Notes under the pieces: model-generated
What the model was told of the DNA's origin: nothing
The model's database searches: none
What the model saw: only the letters and a program-made list of their open reading frames with translations
Source: Bradyrhizobium hipponense
GTDB taxonomy: Bacteria > Pseudomonadota > Alphaproteobacteria > Rhizobiales > Xanthobacteraceae
Direction: 5' to 3'
Assembly (NCBI RefSeq): GCF_008123965.1
Contig: NZ_VSTH01000106.1
Span: 1 to 63,341, forward strand
DNA: 63,341 bases
Translations under genes and position numbers: made by a program
Shown here: positions 7,899 to 16,239 of the stretch, piece after piece
Layout of the letters: each line of letters opens with the position of its first letter
Numbering within the stretch: the first letter of the stretch is position 1

Positions 7899-9074
7899 CT
7901 ACCCGGTCCTAATCCTCCCCGGACGTCTCTTAAGCCACATGATCACGCCGCTGATGAACAGGACGAGAGGCGCGAAGCCGGCTATGAAAACCACCAGGCG
8001 TCCCACGAGTCCGAACGCCGCGCCGTTATGGAGCCAGAGCTGTTTGGCCAAATAGCGGTCGCCTATCGACATGGTGCCTGGAGTGCGGTCATGCACCACT
8101 GCGCCACTCCATGGATCAAGCCAGATCGCCCCCCGTGCCCGTACCGCGGGATCAGCGTCGTCGGGACGGAACTGCACGCGCCAGGTGTTGCGCGTTGCGG
8201 TTGGCGGATTGAACATAGCGATGGCCACGCCAGGCTTGGCCGCTTGTGCGATTCGCACGATCGCATCGGCCGGGAGCAGCGGCGTCCCGATCGGAGACGG
8301 CAGTTCGATCCGCGGCGAGGGATCAGGCGTCGGTTGCGAGAGAAGGCCAACGACAGGCCGTATCATGCCGGGAAAAATGATTCCGACGCCGGTGATTGAG
8401 ATCACCAAGAGAGCGCAGAGCGCCCAAAAGCCGGCCGCGCCATGAACGTCGAAAACAAATCGAAGAAGCGAAACGTTGCTGCGCACCGATACCGATCGCC
8501 AGAATCGACCCGGCCTCGGCCACCACAGGAACAGGCCCGACATGGCCAAGCCGAGCAGCATGAACCCGACCATGCCTACCAGCTCTTTGCCCCACCACTC
8601 GTAGAGCAGCAGCGTGTAGTGGAGACGATAGACCTTGAGCGCGAACGCGTTGATGTAGTCACGCCGCCCGAGCACCTTCCCGTTCGAGGGATCGACCATG
8701 GTCGTCCAACGATTGGGGTAGCGGCCTGTTGCGGTTTGGTGCGCATGTATCACGACCCAGACCGGCCAGATCCGATCCGGCGCCAGAACCGTGGAAATCG
8801 GCGCGCTATCCGCTGCCGCGGCGGCGCGCATCACCTCGGTCAATGTAACTCTTTGTTCCGGCCCGGCGGGCGCGTAAAGCGCCGGATTCAAGGCGGCGTC
8901 GATTTCCCGGTAGAAGACGATGAAGCTCCCCGTGAGGCCTATCAGCACCACGACGATGCCGCTCAACAATCCGAGCCACCGGTGGGCCCACAGGAGCGCG
9001 CGCCGCACGCGTCCGGGCAGCATTTTGGAACGGGCCGAGCCGGCTTGTTGTGGCGCCCTGATCGTTTCGTCCAT
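7899..9074 (-). CDS. PepSY-associated transmembrane protein, siderophore-uptake partner
   Basis: About 391 residues with four transmembrane segments typical of the PepSY-associated TM helix (PiuB/FsrB-like) family. These are HRWLGLLSGIVVVLIGLTGS near the N-terminus, a central pair around MVGFMLLGLAMSGLFLWWP and AGFWALCALLVISITGVG, and a last helix ending MWLKRRPG. Histidines in HRWLG, the central VHGAAG and LWLHNG match the family pattern linked to reduction of ferric siderophores in the inner membrane. It lies 99 bases behind the siderophore receptor and is probably co-transcribed. The start at 9074 is a choice; an upstream in-frame ATG at 9161 is also possible. Confidence 0.88.
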   Translation of the reverse strand: MDETIRAPQQAGSARSKMLPGRVRRALLWAHRWLGLLSGIVVVLIGLTGSFIVFYREIDAALNPALYAPAGPEQRVTLTEVMRAAAAADSAPISTVLAPDRIWPVWVVIHAHQTATGRYPNRWTTMVDPSNGKVLGRRDYINAFALKVYRLHYTLLLYEWWGKELVGMVGFMLLGLAMSGLFLWWPRPGRFWRSVSVRSNVSLLRFVFDVHGAAGFWALCALLVISITGVGIIFPGMIRPVVGLLSQPTPDPSPRIELPSPIGTPLLPADAIVRIAQAAKPGVAIAMFNPPTATRNTWRVQFRPDDADPAVRARGAIWLDPWSGAVVHDRTPGTMSIGDRYLAKQLWLHNGAAFGLVGRLVVFIAGFAPLVLFISGVIMWLKRRPGRIRTG

Positions 9075-9173
9075 GCAGGGCACCCATAGTCCGCGCCTCG
9101 TCGTACCCCGCGGCTGACCTCGGTGACGATCGGAGCGTGCAACCTCGTCATTGCGCGTCAAAGCCGACCTGAC

Positions 9174-11513
9174 TCAGAAATCCGTCGACATCGACAATAG
9201 CAGGGTTCGCGGCGCACCTTGCGACAATCCGGAGAAGCTCGCCACGCCCGCCCAGTAATTTTTATCGAACACATTCTGGACCAGGGCACGGAGCGTGACC
9301 GGCCGGTTGTAGATCCGTGTGTTGTAGCGGGCACCAAGGTCGAGCCTCGTCCAGGCCGGAATAATCTGCGTGTTTGCTGCGTCCAGATATTGATGTCCCG
9401 TATAGACGGTGTTTGCGACCAGCGTCAGTCCGGGCGCGAACGGAGCGTCCCATTCCGCGGACAAGTTGGCTTGCACCTGGGGCACACCGATCGGCGTCTT
9501 GCCGAGAGTGGATGGCGTGCTCGTCTTTGTCAGCTCAGGATCGATCAGCGTCACACCGCCAAGCACGCGAAGGCCCGGCTGCACCTCGCCAAACACGGTG
9601 AATTCCAGGCCGCGATTACGTTGCTCGGCGTCCGCCCGGAAGACCTTGTCGGCACCCAGCTGACCCGACGGCTTGGTGATCTCGAACACGCTGATCGTGG
9701 TGGCCAGCAGACCGAAGTCAACCTTGACGCCTGCTTCCTGCTGTTTGCTGATATAGGGCGCGAGGACTTCTCCGGAATTGCTCGCGGTCGTCGGCGCGAC
9801 GTCGCCCTTGCTGAGTCCTTCGATGTAGTTCGCGTACAACGAAACGTTGCTCCAGGGCTTGACGACGAGGCCGACCATCGGCGTCAGCGCCGTTTGGTCA
9901 TAGGAGGCGGTGACGGCACCTGTGGTCGTGTTGAAATTATTCGATTTGACCCCTTGCTGCCGCACCCCAACGGTCAGTTGCACGCGTTCTTGCAGAATTG
10001 ACAAGGTGTCGGCCAGCGCAAGGCCGGTCAGTTCGGTATCCGACAGCTTCGGAACGGTCGCGGGAGCCGGAACGAGCTGCTCGGGACGGCCGATCGGAGC
10101 ATAGATGTTGGACAGGACCGGTGTGCCGGAAACAGAGCCTCGATATAGCTGATCGGTGTAGTAGCTCCCCTGGAAAGTCACGGCGTGACTGATTGCGGCG
10201 GTTTCAAACCGGGCGCGCACGCCGGCATCGGCCACGTTCCTGTCGATATCGAATTTGAAATGTCCCGGTGTCGAGGTGGTATTGCCGGCCGAGTTCAGGA
10301 TCGTCGGCGTACCAAATAAACGATCGACCTGGGTCCTGCCCCCACCCGCATCGGCGAACACAGTCACGGTATCCGTCACATCGTATTCGGCGCGCGCCAG
10401 CAGCGAATTGTCGTGAACCTTGGACCATTCCCAGGCCTGCGTAACGTTGCGCCGCCCGACCGGAGCGGTCGGGACAGCTACTCCCGTTGCGACCAGAAAC
10501 GGCCTCGCGGGCGCGTCGAACTTTTCCTCCTGATCGATGAAGTCGAGCGAGGCCCTGAATTTCTCGCCGCGATAATCGAACGCCGCGGCGCCGACATGCG
10601 CCTCCCGGCTCTGGTTGTCCTGCGGTGTATCGCCATTGTGATAGCTGCCATTGACGCGGATTCCAAACTCACGGTTCGCGCCGAACCGTCGGCTCACGTC
10701 GAGATGCGTACCGAACTGGGAGCTGGTCGCGTAGTCGGTCGTAACCCGTGTGAGATCGACATCCCCAGCACGTTTTGGAACGATGTTGATCGTGCCACCG
10801 ACGCTGCTGTTTGGTGCCATGCCGTAAAGCAGCGCGGTCGGACCTTTGATGATTTCGATGCGTTCGACGTAATCGGTGAACACGCGGTAGTTCGGCGCAA
10901 CACCATAGACGCCGTTGAAGGCAATTTCTCCGACATTCCCCTCGCCGATCGGAAACCCGCGGATGAAGAAGGAGTCAAGAATGCCGCCGGTCTGACCCGT
11001 GAAACGGACCGAAGGATCGTTGCTGACGACGTCGGCGACCGTGGTGGCTTGTTGATCCTCAATCTTCTTTGCCGTGTAACTCGTGATGTTGAACGGCGTG
11101 TTCATGAAGTCCTTGTTGCCCAGCAAGCCAATCTGTCCTCCGCGAGCCATCTGCCCGCCCGAGTAGGATGGCGGCAGAGCACCCGGCTTCGGAGCAGCGG
11201 GGACCGCCTCCGCCTGCAACTTGGCCCGCTCGCTTGCGGGCAAACTTTCACGGCCCGCCCTTCGGCCTGGATTGGAACGCGGGCGTGCGCGCTGCTTCGG
11301 CACGTCTGCGGTGACGGTCACCGCCGGCAACGTTGTTCCCCGCTCCGACGCAGGCACAGCACTTTGCGCGCTGGCGCGGTAAACATGGCCGTCGCTGAAC
11401 AAGGCAATGGACGCCACGGAGGCCGCGAAAGCTGTCGGTCTGGCGAACCTCAGACGCGATTTTAGGGTGGCAGCAGCAACAGCAACAGGACGGCAATTGG
11501 CTCGCGATGGCAT
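9174..11513 (-). CDS. TonB-dependent ferric-siderophore receptor
   Basis: A 779-residue outer-membrane receptor. It has an N-terminal signal region, a TonB-box-like LPAVTVTAD near residue 62, a plug domain (residues about 130-270, with DVVSNDPSVRF, FFIRGFP and IEIIKGPTALLYG) and a 22-strand barrel ending in the canonical aromatic F. The plug and barrel resemble the ferrichrome/ferrioxamine (FhuA/FhuE/FcuA) class, so a hydroxamate siderophore is plausible but not shown. There is no N-terminal signalling domain for a FecR partner. The upstream region is AT-rich, as expected for an iron-regulated promoter. Confidence 0.93.
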   Translation of the reverse strand: MPSRANCRPVAVAAATLKSRLRFARPTAFAASVASIALFSDGHVYRASAQSAVPASERGTTLPAVTVTADVPKQRARPRSNPGRRAGRESLPASERAKLQAEAVPAAPKPGALPPSYSGGQMARGGQIGLLGNKDFMNTPFNITSYTAKKIEDQQATTVADVVSNDPSVRFTGQTGGILDSFFIRGFPIGEGNVGEIAFNGVYGVAPNYRVFTDYVERIEIIKGPTALLYGMAPNSSVGGTINIVPKRAGDVDLTRVTTDYATSSQFGTHLDVSRRFGANREFGIRVNGSYHNGDTPQDNQSREAHVGAAAFDYRGEKFRASLDFIDQEEKFDAPARPFLVATGVAVPTAPVGRRNVTQAWEWSKVHDNSLLARAEYDVTDTVTVFADAGGGRTQVDRLFGTPTILNSAGNTTSTPGHFKFDIDRNVADAGVRARFETAAISHAVTFQGSYYTDQLYRGSVSGTPVLSNIYAPIGRPEQLVPAPATVPKLSDTELTGLALADTLSILQERVQLTVGVRQQGVKSNNFNTTTGAVTASYDQTALTPMVGLVVKPWSNVSLYANYIEGLSKGDVAPTTASNSGEVLAPYISKQQEAGVKVDFGLLATTISVFEITKPSGQLGADKVFRADAEQRNRGLEFTVFGEVQPGLRVLGGVTLIDPELTKTSTPSTLGKTPIGVPQVQANLSAEWDAPFAPGLTLVANTVYTGHQYLDAANTQIIPAWTRLDLGARYNTRIYNRPVTLRALVQNVFDKNYWAGVASFSGLSQGAPRTLLLSMSTDF

Positions 11514-11827
11514 CTCTTAACAGCTTCCGGTTTGCAGGAATAATTACCGGAGCGACCTGTCGCGGAAAGAACCGCCCAGTCAACAAAAACACTTTTATTT
11601 TCAGTAGTTTATAATAAGACAAACTCTAAATCGCGTGGAGGTTGCGAACGCTGTGGGTCACGGCACGACGTGCCGACCCACGCTGCAGCGATTGCCGCTC
11701 ATCAAGGCGGCGTGCTTTCGTAGATGATGACCGGTTCAGTTGGAGACGGCCGCTACCGCAACCTTGTGGGAATGACACTGGACGTCCCGCCGGGAAGAGG
11801 CCGGCGAAACTGGTCATGCCTCGGAGA
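11514..11827. other. Intergenic region: receptor promoter and a large hairpin
   Basis: About 314 bases with no convincing gene. The part next to the receptor start (11585-11632) is strikingly AT-rich and reads TTTAGAGTTTGTCTTATTAT toward the receptor. It begins like an Irr/ICE half-site (TTTAGA) but no full inverted repeat is visible. A stable hairpin occupies 11653-11682: GTGGGT, a two-base bulge, CGGCAC, loop GAC, GTGCCG, ACCCAC. No T-run follows it on either strand, so it is not a classical terminator. Confidence 0.5.
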
Positions 11828-12688
11828 TTACTCCGCCGAGACCTTGGCGTGCCGCTCGGAGGAATCGAGCGCCGCCTGGCCCAGGCTCCGGCGGCGCCAG
11901 ATGGTGCCGACCACTAGCACGACGACGACACCGAGTGCCGCGCAGAGATATTCGCCGCCTCCGCCGCCATGGGTGAATTGCGGCGGAATGCGCAAGGCGG
12001 CGAGTATCGAATCCAGCGATGCGCCGAGCGGGCCGTCGAACAGCGTGTGCAGCTTCGGCGCGATGCCGGGATCGGTCGCGATCACTTCGCCCGAGATCCA
12101 GCCGAGCAGCGCCGCACCGGCCCATACCAGGACCGGCAACTTCGAGAGCAACGCCATGATCAGCGCCGCGCCGGCGACGATCAGCGGAACGCTGATGGCA
12201 AGTCCGAGGATCAGCAGCGGCACGCTGCCATTGGCGGCGGCGGCCACCGCAATGACGTTGTCGAGGCTCATGATGATGTCGGCGACGACGACGATCTGCA
12301 CGGCGTGCCACAGATGCGAGGCCGACTCGACGTCGTCCTCGCCCTCCTCTTCGGGCACGAGCAGCTTTGCAGCGATCACGATCAGCGCAAGACCGCCGAC
12401 CAGCTTGAGGTAGGGCAGTCCCATCAGGCTGGCGACGATGCCGGTGAAGATGATCCGCAGCAGCACTGCGGCGCCGGCGCCGAGCACCATGCCCCACAGC
12501 CGGTGTCGCGGCTTGAGGCCGCGACAGGCGAGCGCGATCACCAGCGCATTGTCGCCGGAGAGCAGGACGTTGATCCAGATGATCTTGCCGACCGCGATCC
12601 AGAAGGTCGGTTCGGCCATCTCATTGCGAAACTGGGTGAAGAATGCCCCGATCGTAGCGGGATCGAAGATCTGCCAAAGCCAGTTCAC
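11828..12688 (-). CDS. TerC family integral membrane protein (YjbE-like, putative Mn exporter)
   Basis: 286 residues with about seven hydrophobic helices. Both halves carry the TerC acidic signatures: SGDNALVIAL near residue 44 and MSLDNVIAVAAAA near residue 140. Members of the YjbE/YkoY branch protect against manganese or help load secreted metalloenzymes. A cytoplasmic acidic loop (PEEEGEDD) separates the halves. It lies 44 bases behind ndk on the same strand; that gap is too short to hold a yybP-ykoY manganese riboswitch. Tellurite resistance should not be assumed from the name. Confidence 0.88.
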   Translation of the reverse strand: MNWLWQIFDPATIGAFFTQFRNEMAEPTFWIAVGKIIWINVLLSGDNALVIALACRGLKPRHRLWGMVLGAGAAVLLRIIFTGIVASLMGLPYLKLVGGLALIVIAAKLLVPEEEGEDDVESASHLWHAVQIVVVADIIMSLDNVIAVAAAANGSVPLLILGLAISVPLIVAGAALIMALLSKLPVLVWAGAALLGWISGEVIATDPGIAPKLHTLFDGPLGASLDSILAALRIPPQFTHGGGGGEYLCAALGVVVVLVVGTIWRRRSLGQAALDSSERHAKVSAE

Positions 12689-12732
12689 AATGCGTCCTTT
12701 CGCTCCGGCGCCTCAACTTATCGGCTGATGAC

Positions 12733-13155
12733 TCAGCCGACGATCTCGTTGCCCGAGAAGAACTGCGCGATCTCGATCGCGGCCGTCTCCGGCGCGTCCG
12801 AGCCATGCGCGGAGTTCTCGCCGATCGACTTTGCGTAGAGCTTGCGGATGGTGCCGTCGGCCGCCTTGGACGGATCGGTCGCACCCATTGCTTCGCGATA
12901 CCGGGCGACGGCGTTCTCGCCTTCCAGCACCTGGACGACGACCGGACCCGAGGTCATGAATTCGACCAGCTCGCCGAAGAACGGGCGTTCCTTGTGGACG
13001 GCATAGAAGGTCTCGGCCTGCTCCTTGGTCATGCGGATGCGCTTCTGCGCGACGATGCGCAGGCCCGCTTTTTCGATCACGGCGTTCACCGCGCCGGTCA
13101 GGTTACGCGCGGTCGCATCGGGCTTGATAATCGAGAAAGTGCGTTCGATGGCCAT
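12733..13155 (-). CDS. ndk: Nucleoside diphosphate kinase
   Basis: 140 residues, the normal bacterial length. It balances nucleoside triphosphate pools by transferring gamma-phosphate from ATP through a phosphohistidine. The active-site H117 lies in the signature NSAHGSD (114-120), and the N-terminal ERTFSIIKPDA is the family start. The ATG at 13155 is preceded by AAGGA at good spacing; an upstream in-frame ATG at 13227 is rejected because it adds residues outside the fold. Confidence 0.98.
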   Translation of the reverse strand: MAIERTFSIIKPDATARNLTGAVNAVIEKAGLRIVAQKRIRMTKEQAETFYAVHKERPFFGELVEFMTSGPVVVQVLEGENAVARYREAMGATDPSKAADGTIRKLYAKSIGENSAHGSDAPETAAIEIAQFFSGNEIVG

Positions 13156-13465
13156 GATCTTGTCCTTGAGGAGAAAGCGGTGGTTCGGAGTTGCCGGGCT
13201 TATATCGGCGCCGTTGCCGAACAGCAAGCGACCGCCGGAACGCCCTCACGGGCGCTTCGCCGCAGGGCCAAGGTCCAAAATTCCACCCGGGATTACAGCA
13301 ATTTCACCCAGATGAACCCAGTCTGAACCCGCTATCAGGGTTTGGTTCAGCCGAGCCGGCATAGGGTGTCGGCTATCGAAGCGAAAGCCTGATCATGAGG
13401 CAAACCGTTTCGGCGGCCTTTCCATCGACGCGCAGGCCCGCGCCGACAGTTCTGAGGAGATCACC
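13156..13465. other. Intergenic region with TGAACCC repeats
   Basis: This is a divergent region between ndk and the small secreted protein. Two direct TGAACCC copies at 13313-13319 and 13324-13330 are spaced exactly 11 bases, and an inverted GGTTCAG follows at 13344-13350. CTGAACC (13323-13329) and GGTTCAG form an inverted repeat with a 14-base spacer. One-helical-turn direct repeats are typical of OmpR-type response regulators, but no regulator is identified. Confidence 0.4.
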
Positions 13466-13720
13466 ATGTTGAGGAAACTTTCGCTTGCCGCAGTTGCCGC
13501 GGTCGCGCTGGGTGCCGCGCTGGCGCCGACCTCCGCCTCCGCTCACTGGCATGGCGGCTGGGGCTGGCACGGCGGCGGCTGGCATCACGGCTACGGTTGG
13601 GGTGGACCGCGCTTCTACGCCGGCGGCCCCGTCTCCTACGGCTATGGCGGCTGCTACGTGCGCCGGCTGGTCCCGACCCCCTGGGGACCCCGCTGGCGGC
13701 TGATCAACCGCTGCTACTGA
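13466..13720 (+). CDS. Small secreted Gly/His/Trp-rich protein
   Basis: An 84-residue precursor with a signal peptide (MLRKLSLAAVAAVALGAALA, cleavage after SASA). The mature part opens with a compositionally extreme Gly/Trp/His segment (repeated HGGW and WHHG) and then Gly/Tyr. It ends with two cysteines in GGCYVRRLVP and INRCY that could form a disulfide. This architecture is common among small rhizobial exported proteins of unknown function; the His-rich segment could bind metal. A GAGGAG lies upstream and a terminator follows, so it is a single-gene unit. Confidence 0.82.
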   Translation: MLRKLSLAAVAAVALGAALAPTSASAHWHGGWGWHGGGWHHGYGWGGPRFYAGGPVSYGYGGCYVRRLVPTPWGPRWRLINRCY

Positions 13721-13741
13721 GAGCGACAGCACCTTCCAAAG

Positions 13742-13764
13742 GGTACCTACCGTCCCCCAGGTAC
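13742..13764 (+). other. GGTACCT hairpin ahead of the terminator
   Basis: GGTACCT (13742-13748) and AGGTACC (13758-13764) form a perfect 7-bp stem with a nine-base loop. It starts 21 bases after the small protein's stop and is followed 11 bases later by a second, stronger hairpin with a T-run. Confidence 0.5.
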
Positions 13765-13775
13765 CTTACAAGAGA

Positions 13776-13804
13776 AGCCCCGGCGTGCCCCCGCCGGGGC
13801 TTTG
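13776..13804 (+). terminator. Rho-independent terminator after the small secreted protein
   Basis: A perfect 10-bp stem AGCCCCGGCG (13776-13785)/CGCCGGGGCT (13792-13801), with a six-base loop, ends in TTT. The T-run is short but the stem is very stable. Confidence 0.8.
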
Positions 13805-13943
13805 CGTTGGGGCGGCCCTTGGCCTGCACGACGAAATTAATACAATTTTTACTAGAATGTCCGACAGCCCGCCGCGGGCGAAACAATTTTACGGTCAGAG
13901 ACTTGGTACTGTGTCGTTATTGTGAAGCAATGGAACCCCGCTG

Positions 13944-14123
13944 ATGACTGGCCTCTTCGCCGATGACAGCGAACAGATCGACCGGCGCACCAGCCGCTGG
14001 ATTCGCGATGCCGTGGGCGAGCGGCTCCAGCAATGCCTTCGCCCCGAGTCCCGGCTCCCGACGCATCTCGAACAGCTGATGAGCGAACTGAAGAAGCGCG
14101 ACCCCGAGGACGACTCGCACTAA
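13944..14123 (+). CDS. Small hypothetical protein, 59 residues
   Basis: An ATG at 13944 opens a 59-residue frame ending TAA at 14121-14123. The protein is acidic at the start (MTGLFADDSEQIDRR), has a helical middle with TSRWIRDAVGERLQQ, and a charged end with LMSELKKRDPEDDSH. There is no signal peptide or membrane segment. Its codon use is like its neighbours, and it lies 54 bases upstream of the ABC-F gene on the same strand. I do not recognise a family. The compact amphipathic pattern and position favour a real gene. Confidence 0.55.
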   Translation: MTGLFADDSEQIDRRTSRWIRDAVGERLQQCLRPESRLPTHLEQLMSELKKRDPEDDSH

Positions 14124-14177
14124 CGGGCAGACGCAAAAACGGGTTGCGTTCGCGGCGCCTTGCGGTGACAAGGCCGC

Positions 14178-16040
14178 ATGCTTTCCATCACCGACCTTTC
14201 GGTCCGCCTCGCCGGACGTCTCCTGATTGACCAGAGTTCCGTGCAGATCACGCCCGGTTCGCGGGTCGGCATGGTCGGGCGCAACGGCACCGGCAAGTCG
14301 ACGCTGTTCAAGATCATCCGCGGCGAGCTTGCGGCCGAACACGGCTCCGTCACGCTGCCGCCGCGCTGGCGTGTCGGCAGCCTCGCCCAGGAAGCGCCGA
14401 ACGGCCCCGAAAGCCTGATCTCGGTCGTGCTCAAGGCCGACCTCGAACGCGACGCGCTGCTGCACGAAGCCGAAGGCGCGATCGATCCGCACCGGATCGC
14501 GGAGATCCAGACCCGGCTCGTCGACATCGACGCCCATTCGGCGCCGAGCCGCGCCGCAGCGATTCTCTCAGGCCTCGGTTTTTCCGCGGCCGATCAGGTT
14601 CGCCCCTGTGCCGAATTCTCCGGCGGCTGGCGGATGCGCGTGGCACTCGCTGCGACGCTGTTTGCAGCCCCCGATCTGCTGCTGCTCGACGAGCCCACCA
14701 ACTATCTCGACCTCGAAGGCACGCTGTGGCTCGAGGATCATCTGGCGCATTACCCGCGCACGGTGATCGTGATCAGCCACGACCGCGACCTGCTGGAGAG
14801 CTCGGTTGACCAGATCCTCCACCTGGAGCGTGGCAAGCTCACGCTCTACCGCGGGTCTTACTCCTCCTTCGAGGAGCAGCGCGCCGCGCGCGAACTGCTC
14901 GATGCCAAGCAGGTCAAGCGCCAGGAGGCGGAACGCGCGCGCCTGCAAGCCTTCGTTGATCGGTTCAAGGCCAAGGCGTCGAAGGCGCGCCAGGCGCAGT
15001 CCCGCGTGAAGATGCTGGAGCGGCTGAAGCCGATCACGGCGCTGGTCACCGAGGATGTGCGCGAGATCAGCTTTCCCGCTCCCGAGAAGATCCTGTCGCC
15101 GCCGATCATCGCCGTCGACAACGCCTCGGTCGGCTACGATCCCAATACGCCAGTGCTGGGCCGCGTCACCTTGCGCATCGACAATGATGACCGCATCGCA
15201 CTTCTCGGCGCCAACGGCAACGGCAAGTCGACGCTGGTCAAGCTGCTTGCCGGGCGCCTTGCGCCGTTCTCCGGCAGAGTGACACGCGCAGACAAACTGT
15301 CGATTGCCTATTTCGCGCAGCACCAGCTCGACGAGTTGAACGAGGACGCCTCTGCCTATGACCATGTGCGCAAGCTGATGGGCGATGCGCCTGAGGCCAA
15401 GGTGCGGGCCCGCGCCGGCGCGATCGGTTTTTCCGGCAAGGCGGCCGACACCAAGGTGGGCAAACTGTCGGGCGGCGAGAAGGCGCGGCTCCTGCTGGGA
15501 CTTGCGACCTTCTTCGGCCCCAACATGATCATCCTGGACGAGCCGACCAACCATCTCGACATCGACAGCCGTGCCGCGCTTGCGGAAGCCATCAACGAAT
15601 TCCCCGGCGCGGTCATCATGGTCTCGCACGACCGCTATCTGATCGAGGCCTGCGCCGACCGGCTCTGGATCGTCGCCGATCGCACCGTGACGAACTACGA
15701 CGGCGACCTCGACGAATACCGCCGCCTGGTGCTGTCGTCGCGCAACGCGGAAGCCTCCCCGCGCGAGCGCAGCATCTCGAGCGAAAAGCCGCAGCGCCCG
15801 AGATCAGATAACCGCGGCTCATTGAAGAAGCGCATCGCGGAAGCCGAAGCCGAGATCGCCCGCGTCGGCGAAATCATAGCCAAGATCGACACCGCGCTGG
15901 CCCTCCCTGACATTTTTACGCGGGACCCCAAGCAGGCCGCGCAACTATCGAAAGCACGCGCGAATGCGGCCGACGCGCTGGCGCGCGCGGAGGAGCAATG
16001 GCTCGAGGCAAGTGCACAGTTTGATGAGGCGGCTGGTTAA
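14178..16040 (+). CDS. ABC-F family ATPase (Uup/YheS-like ribosome-associated factor)
   Basis: 620 residues with two tandem ABC domains and no membrane domain, as in soluble ABC-F translation factors. Walker A motifs are GRNGTGKST (34-42) and GANGNGKST (near 338). Signatures are FSGGWRMR and LSGGEKAR, with Walker B LLLLDEPTNYLDLEG and MIILDEPTNHLDID. A charged linker (residues about 240-290) rich in Arg/Lys joins the domains. The C-terminal extension has a coiled coil (KKRIAEAEAEIARVGEIIAK). The exact subfamily is uncertain. Confidence 0.93.
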   Translation: MLSITDLSVRLAGRLLIDQSSVQITPGSRVGMVGRNGTGKSTLFKIIRGELAAEHGSVTLPPRWRVGSLAQEAPNGPESLISVVLKADLERDALLHEAEGAIDPHRIAEIQTRLVDIDAHSAPSRAAAILSGLGFSAADQVRPCAEFSGGWRMRVALAATLFAAPDLLLLDEPTNYLDLEGTLWLEDHLAHYPRTVIVISHDRDLLESSVDQILHLERGKLTLYRGSYSSFEEQRAARELLDAKQVKRQEAERARLQAFVDRFKAKASKARQAQSRVKMLERLKPITALVTEDVREISFPAPEKILSPPIIAVDNASVGYDPNTPVLGRVTLRIDNDDRIALLGANGNGKSTLVKLLAGRLAPFSGRVTRADKLSIAYFAQHQLDELNEDASAYDHVRKLMGDAPEAKVRARAGAIGFSGKAADTKVGKLSGGEKARLLLGLATFFGPNMIILDEPTNHLDIDSRAALAEAINEFPGAVIMVSHDRYLIEACADRLWIVADRTVTNYDGDLDEYRRLVLSSRNAEASPRERSISSEKPQRPRSDNRGSLKKRIAEAEAEIARVGEIIAKIDTALALPDIFTRDPKQAAQLSKARANAADALARAEEQWLEASAQFDEAAG

Positions 16041-16065
16041 CAAACGGACAGGCATTTGCCTCGCC

Positions 16066-16222
16066 TCACCTTCGCTTCGGCGGGAGTGGGCACCTTCACC
16101 CGTTTGGCGGGCGAGTTATTTCAAACCTTGGCGGGCATCAAGATTCTGCATGTGCCGTACGCGACAGCACGGCGCTGTTGAGCGATCTCATTGCCGGCCG
16201 CATCAATCGCGCCGATCCAGAC
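16066..16222 (+). pseudogene. Frameshifted remnant of a TctC/Bug-type substrate-binding protein
   Basis: The plus strand from 16083 reads GVGTF, then LAGELFQTLAGIKILHVPY, which matches the conserved core of tripartite tricarboxylate transporter binding proteins. A stop interrupts that frame at about 16179. Shifting frame at about 16172 continues with LLSDLIAGRI, the next conserved block of the same family. Upstream, LTFAS is joined only if a base is restored near 16080. So about 50 residues survive with at least two frameshifts and no start. It lies between an ABC-F gene and a convergent lipoprotein, with no TctA/TctB nearby. Confidence 0.7.
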
Positions 16223-16239
16223 CGGCGCCGCTCGGAGCC

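Noticed and set aside
11626..11817. A 63-codon minus-strand frame upstream of the receptor
   Set aside because: It has no signal, motif or ribosome-binding site and runs through a structured hairpin; treated as chance.
12689..12732. A yybP-ykoY manganese riboswitch upstream of terC
   Set aside because: Only 44 bases separate ndk and terC, too short for the motif, and no characteristic loops are seen.
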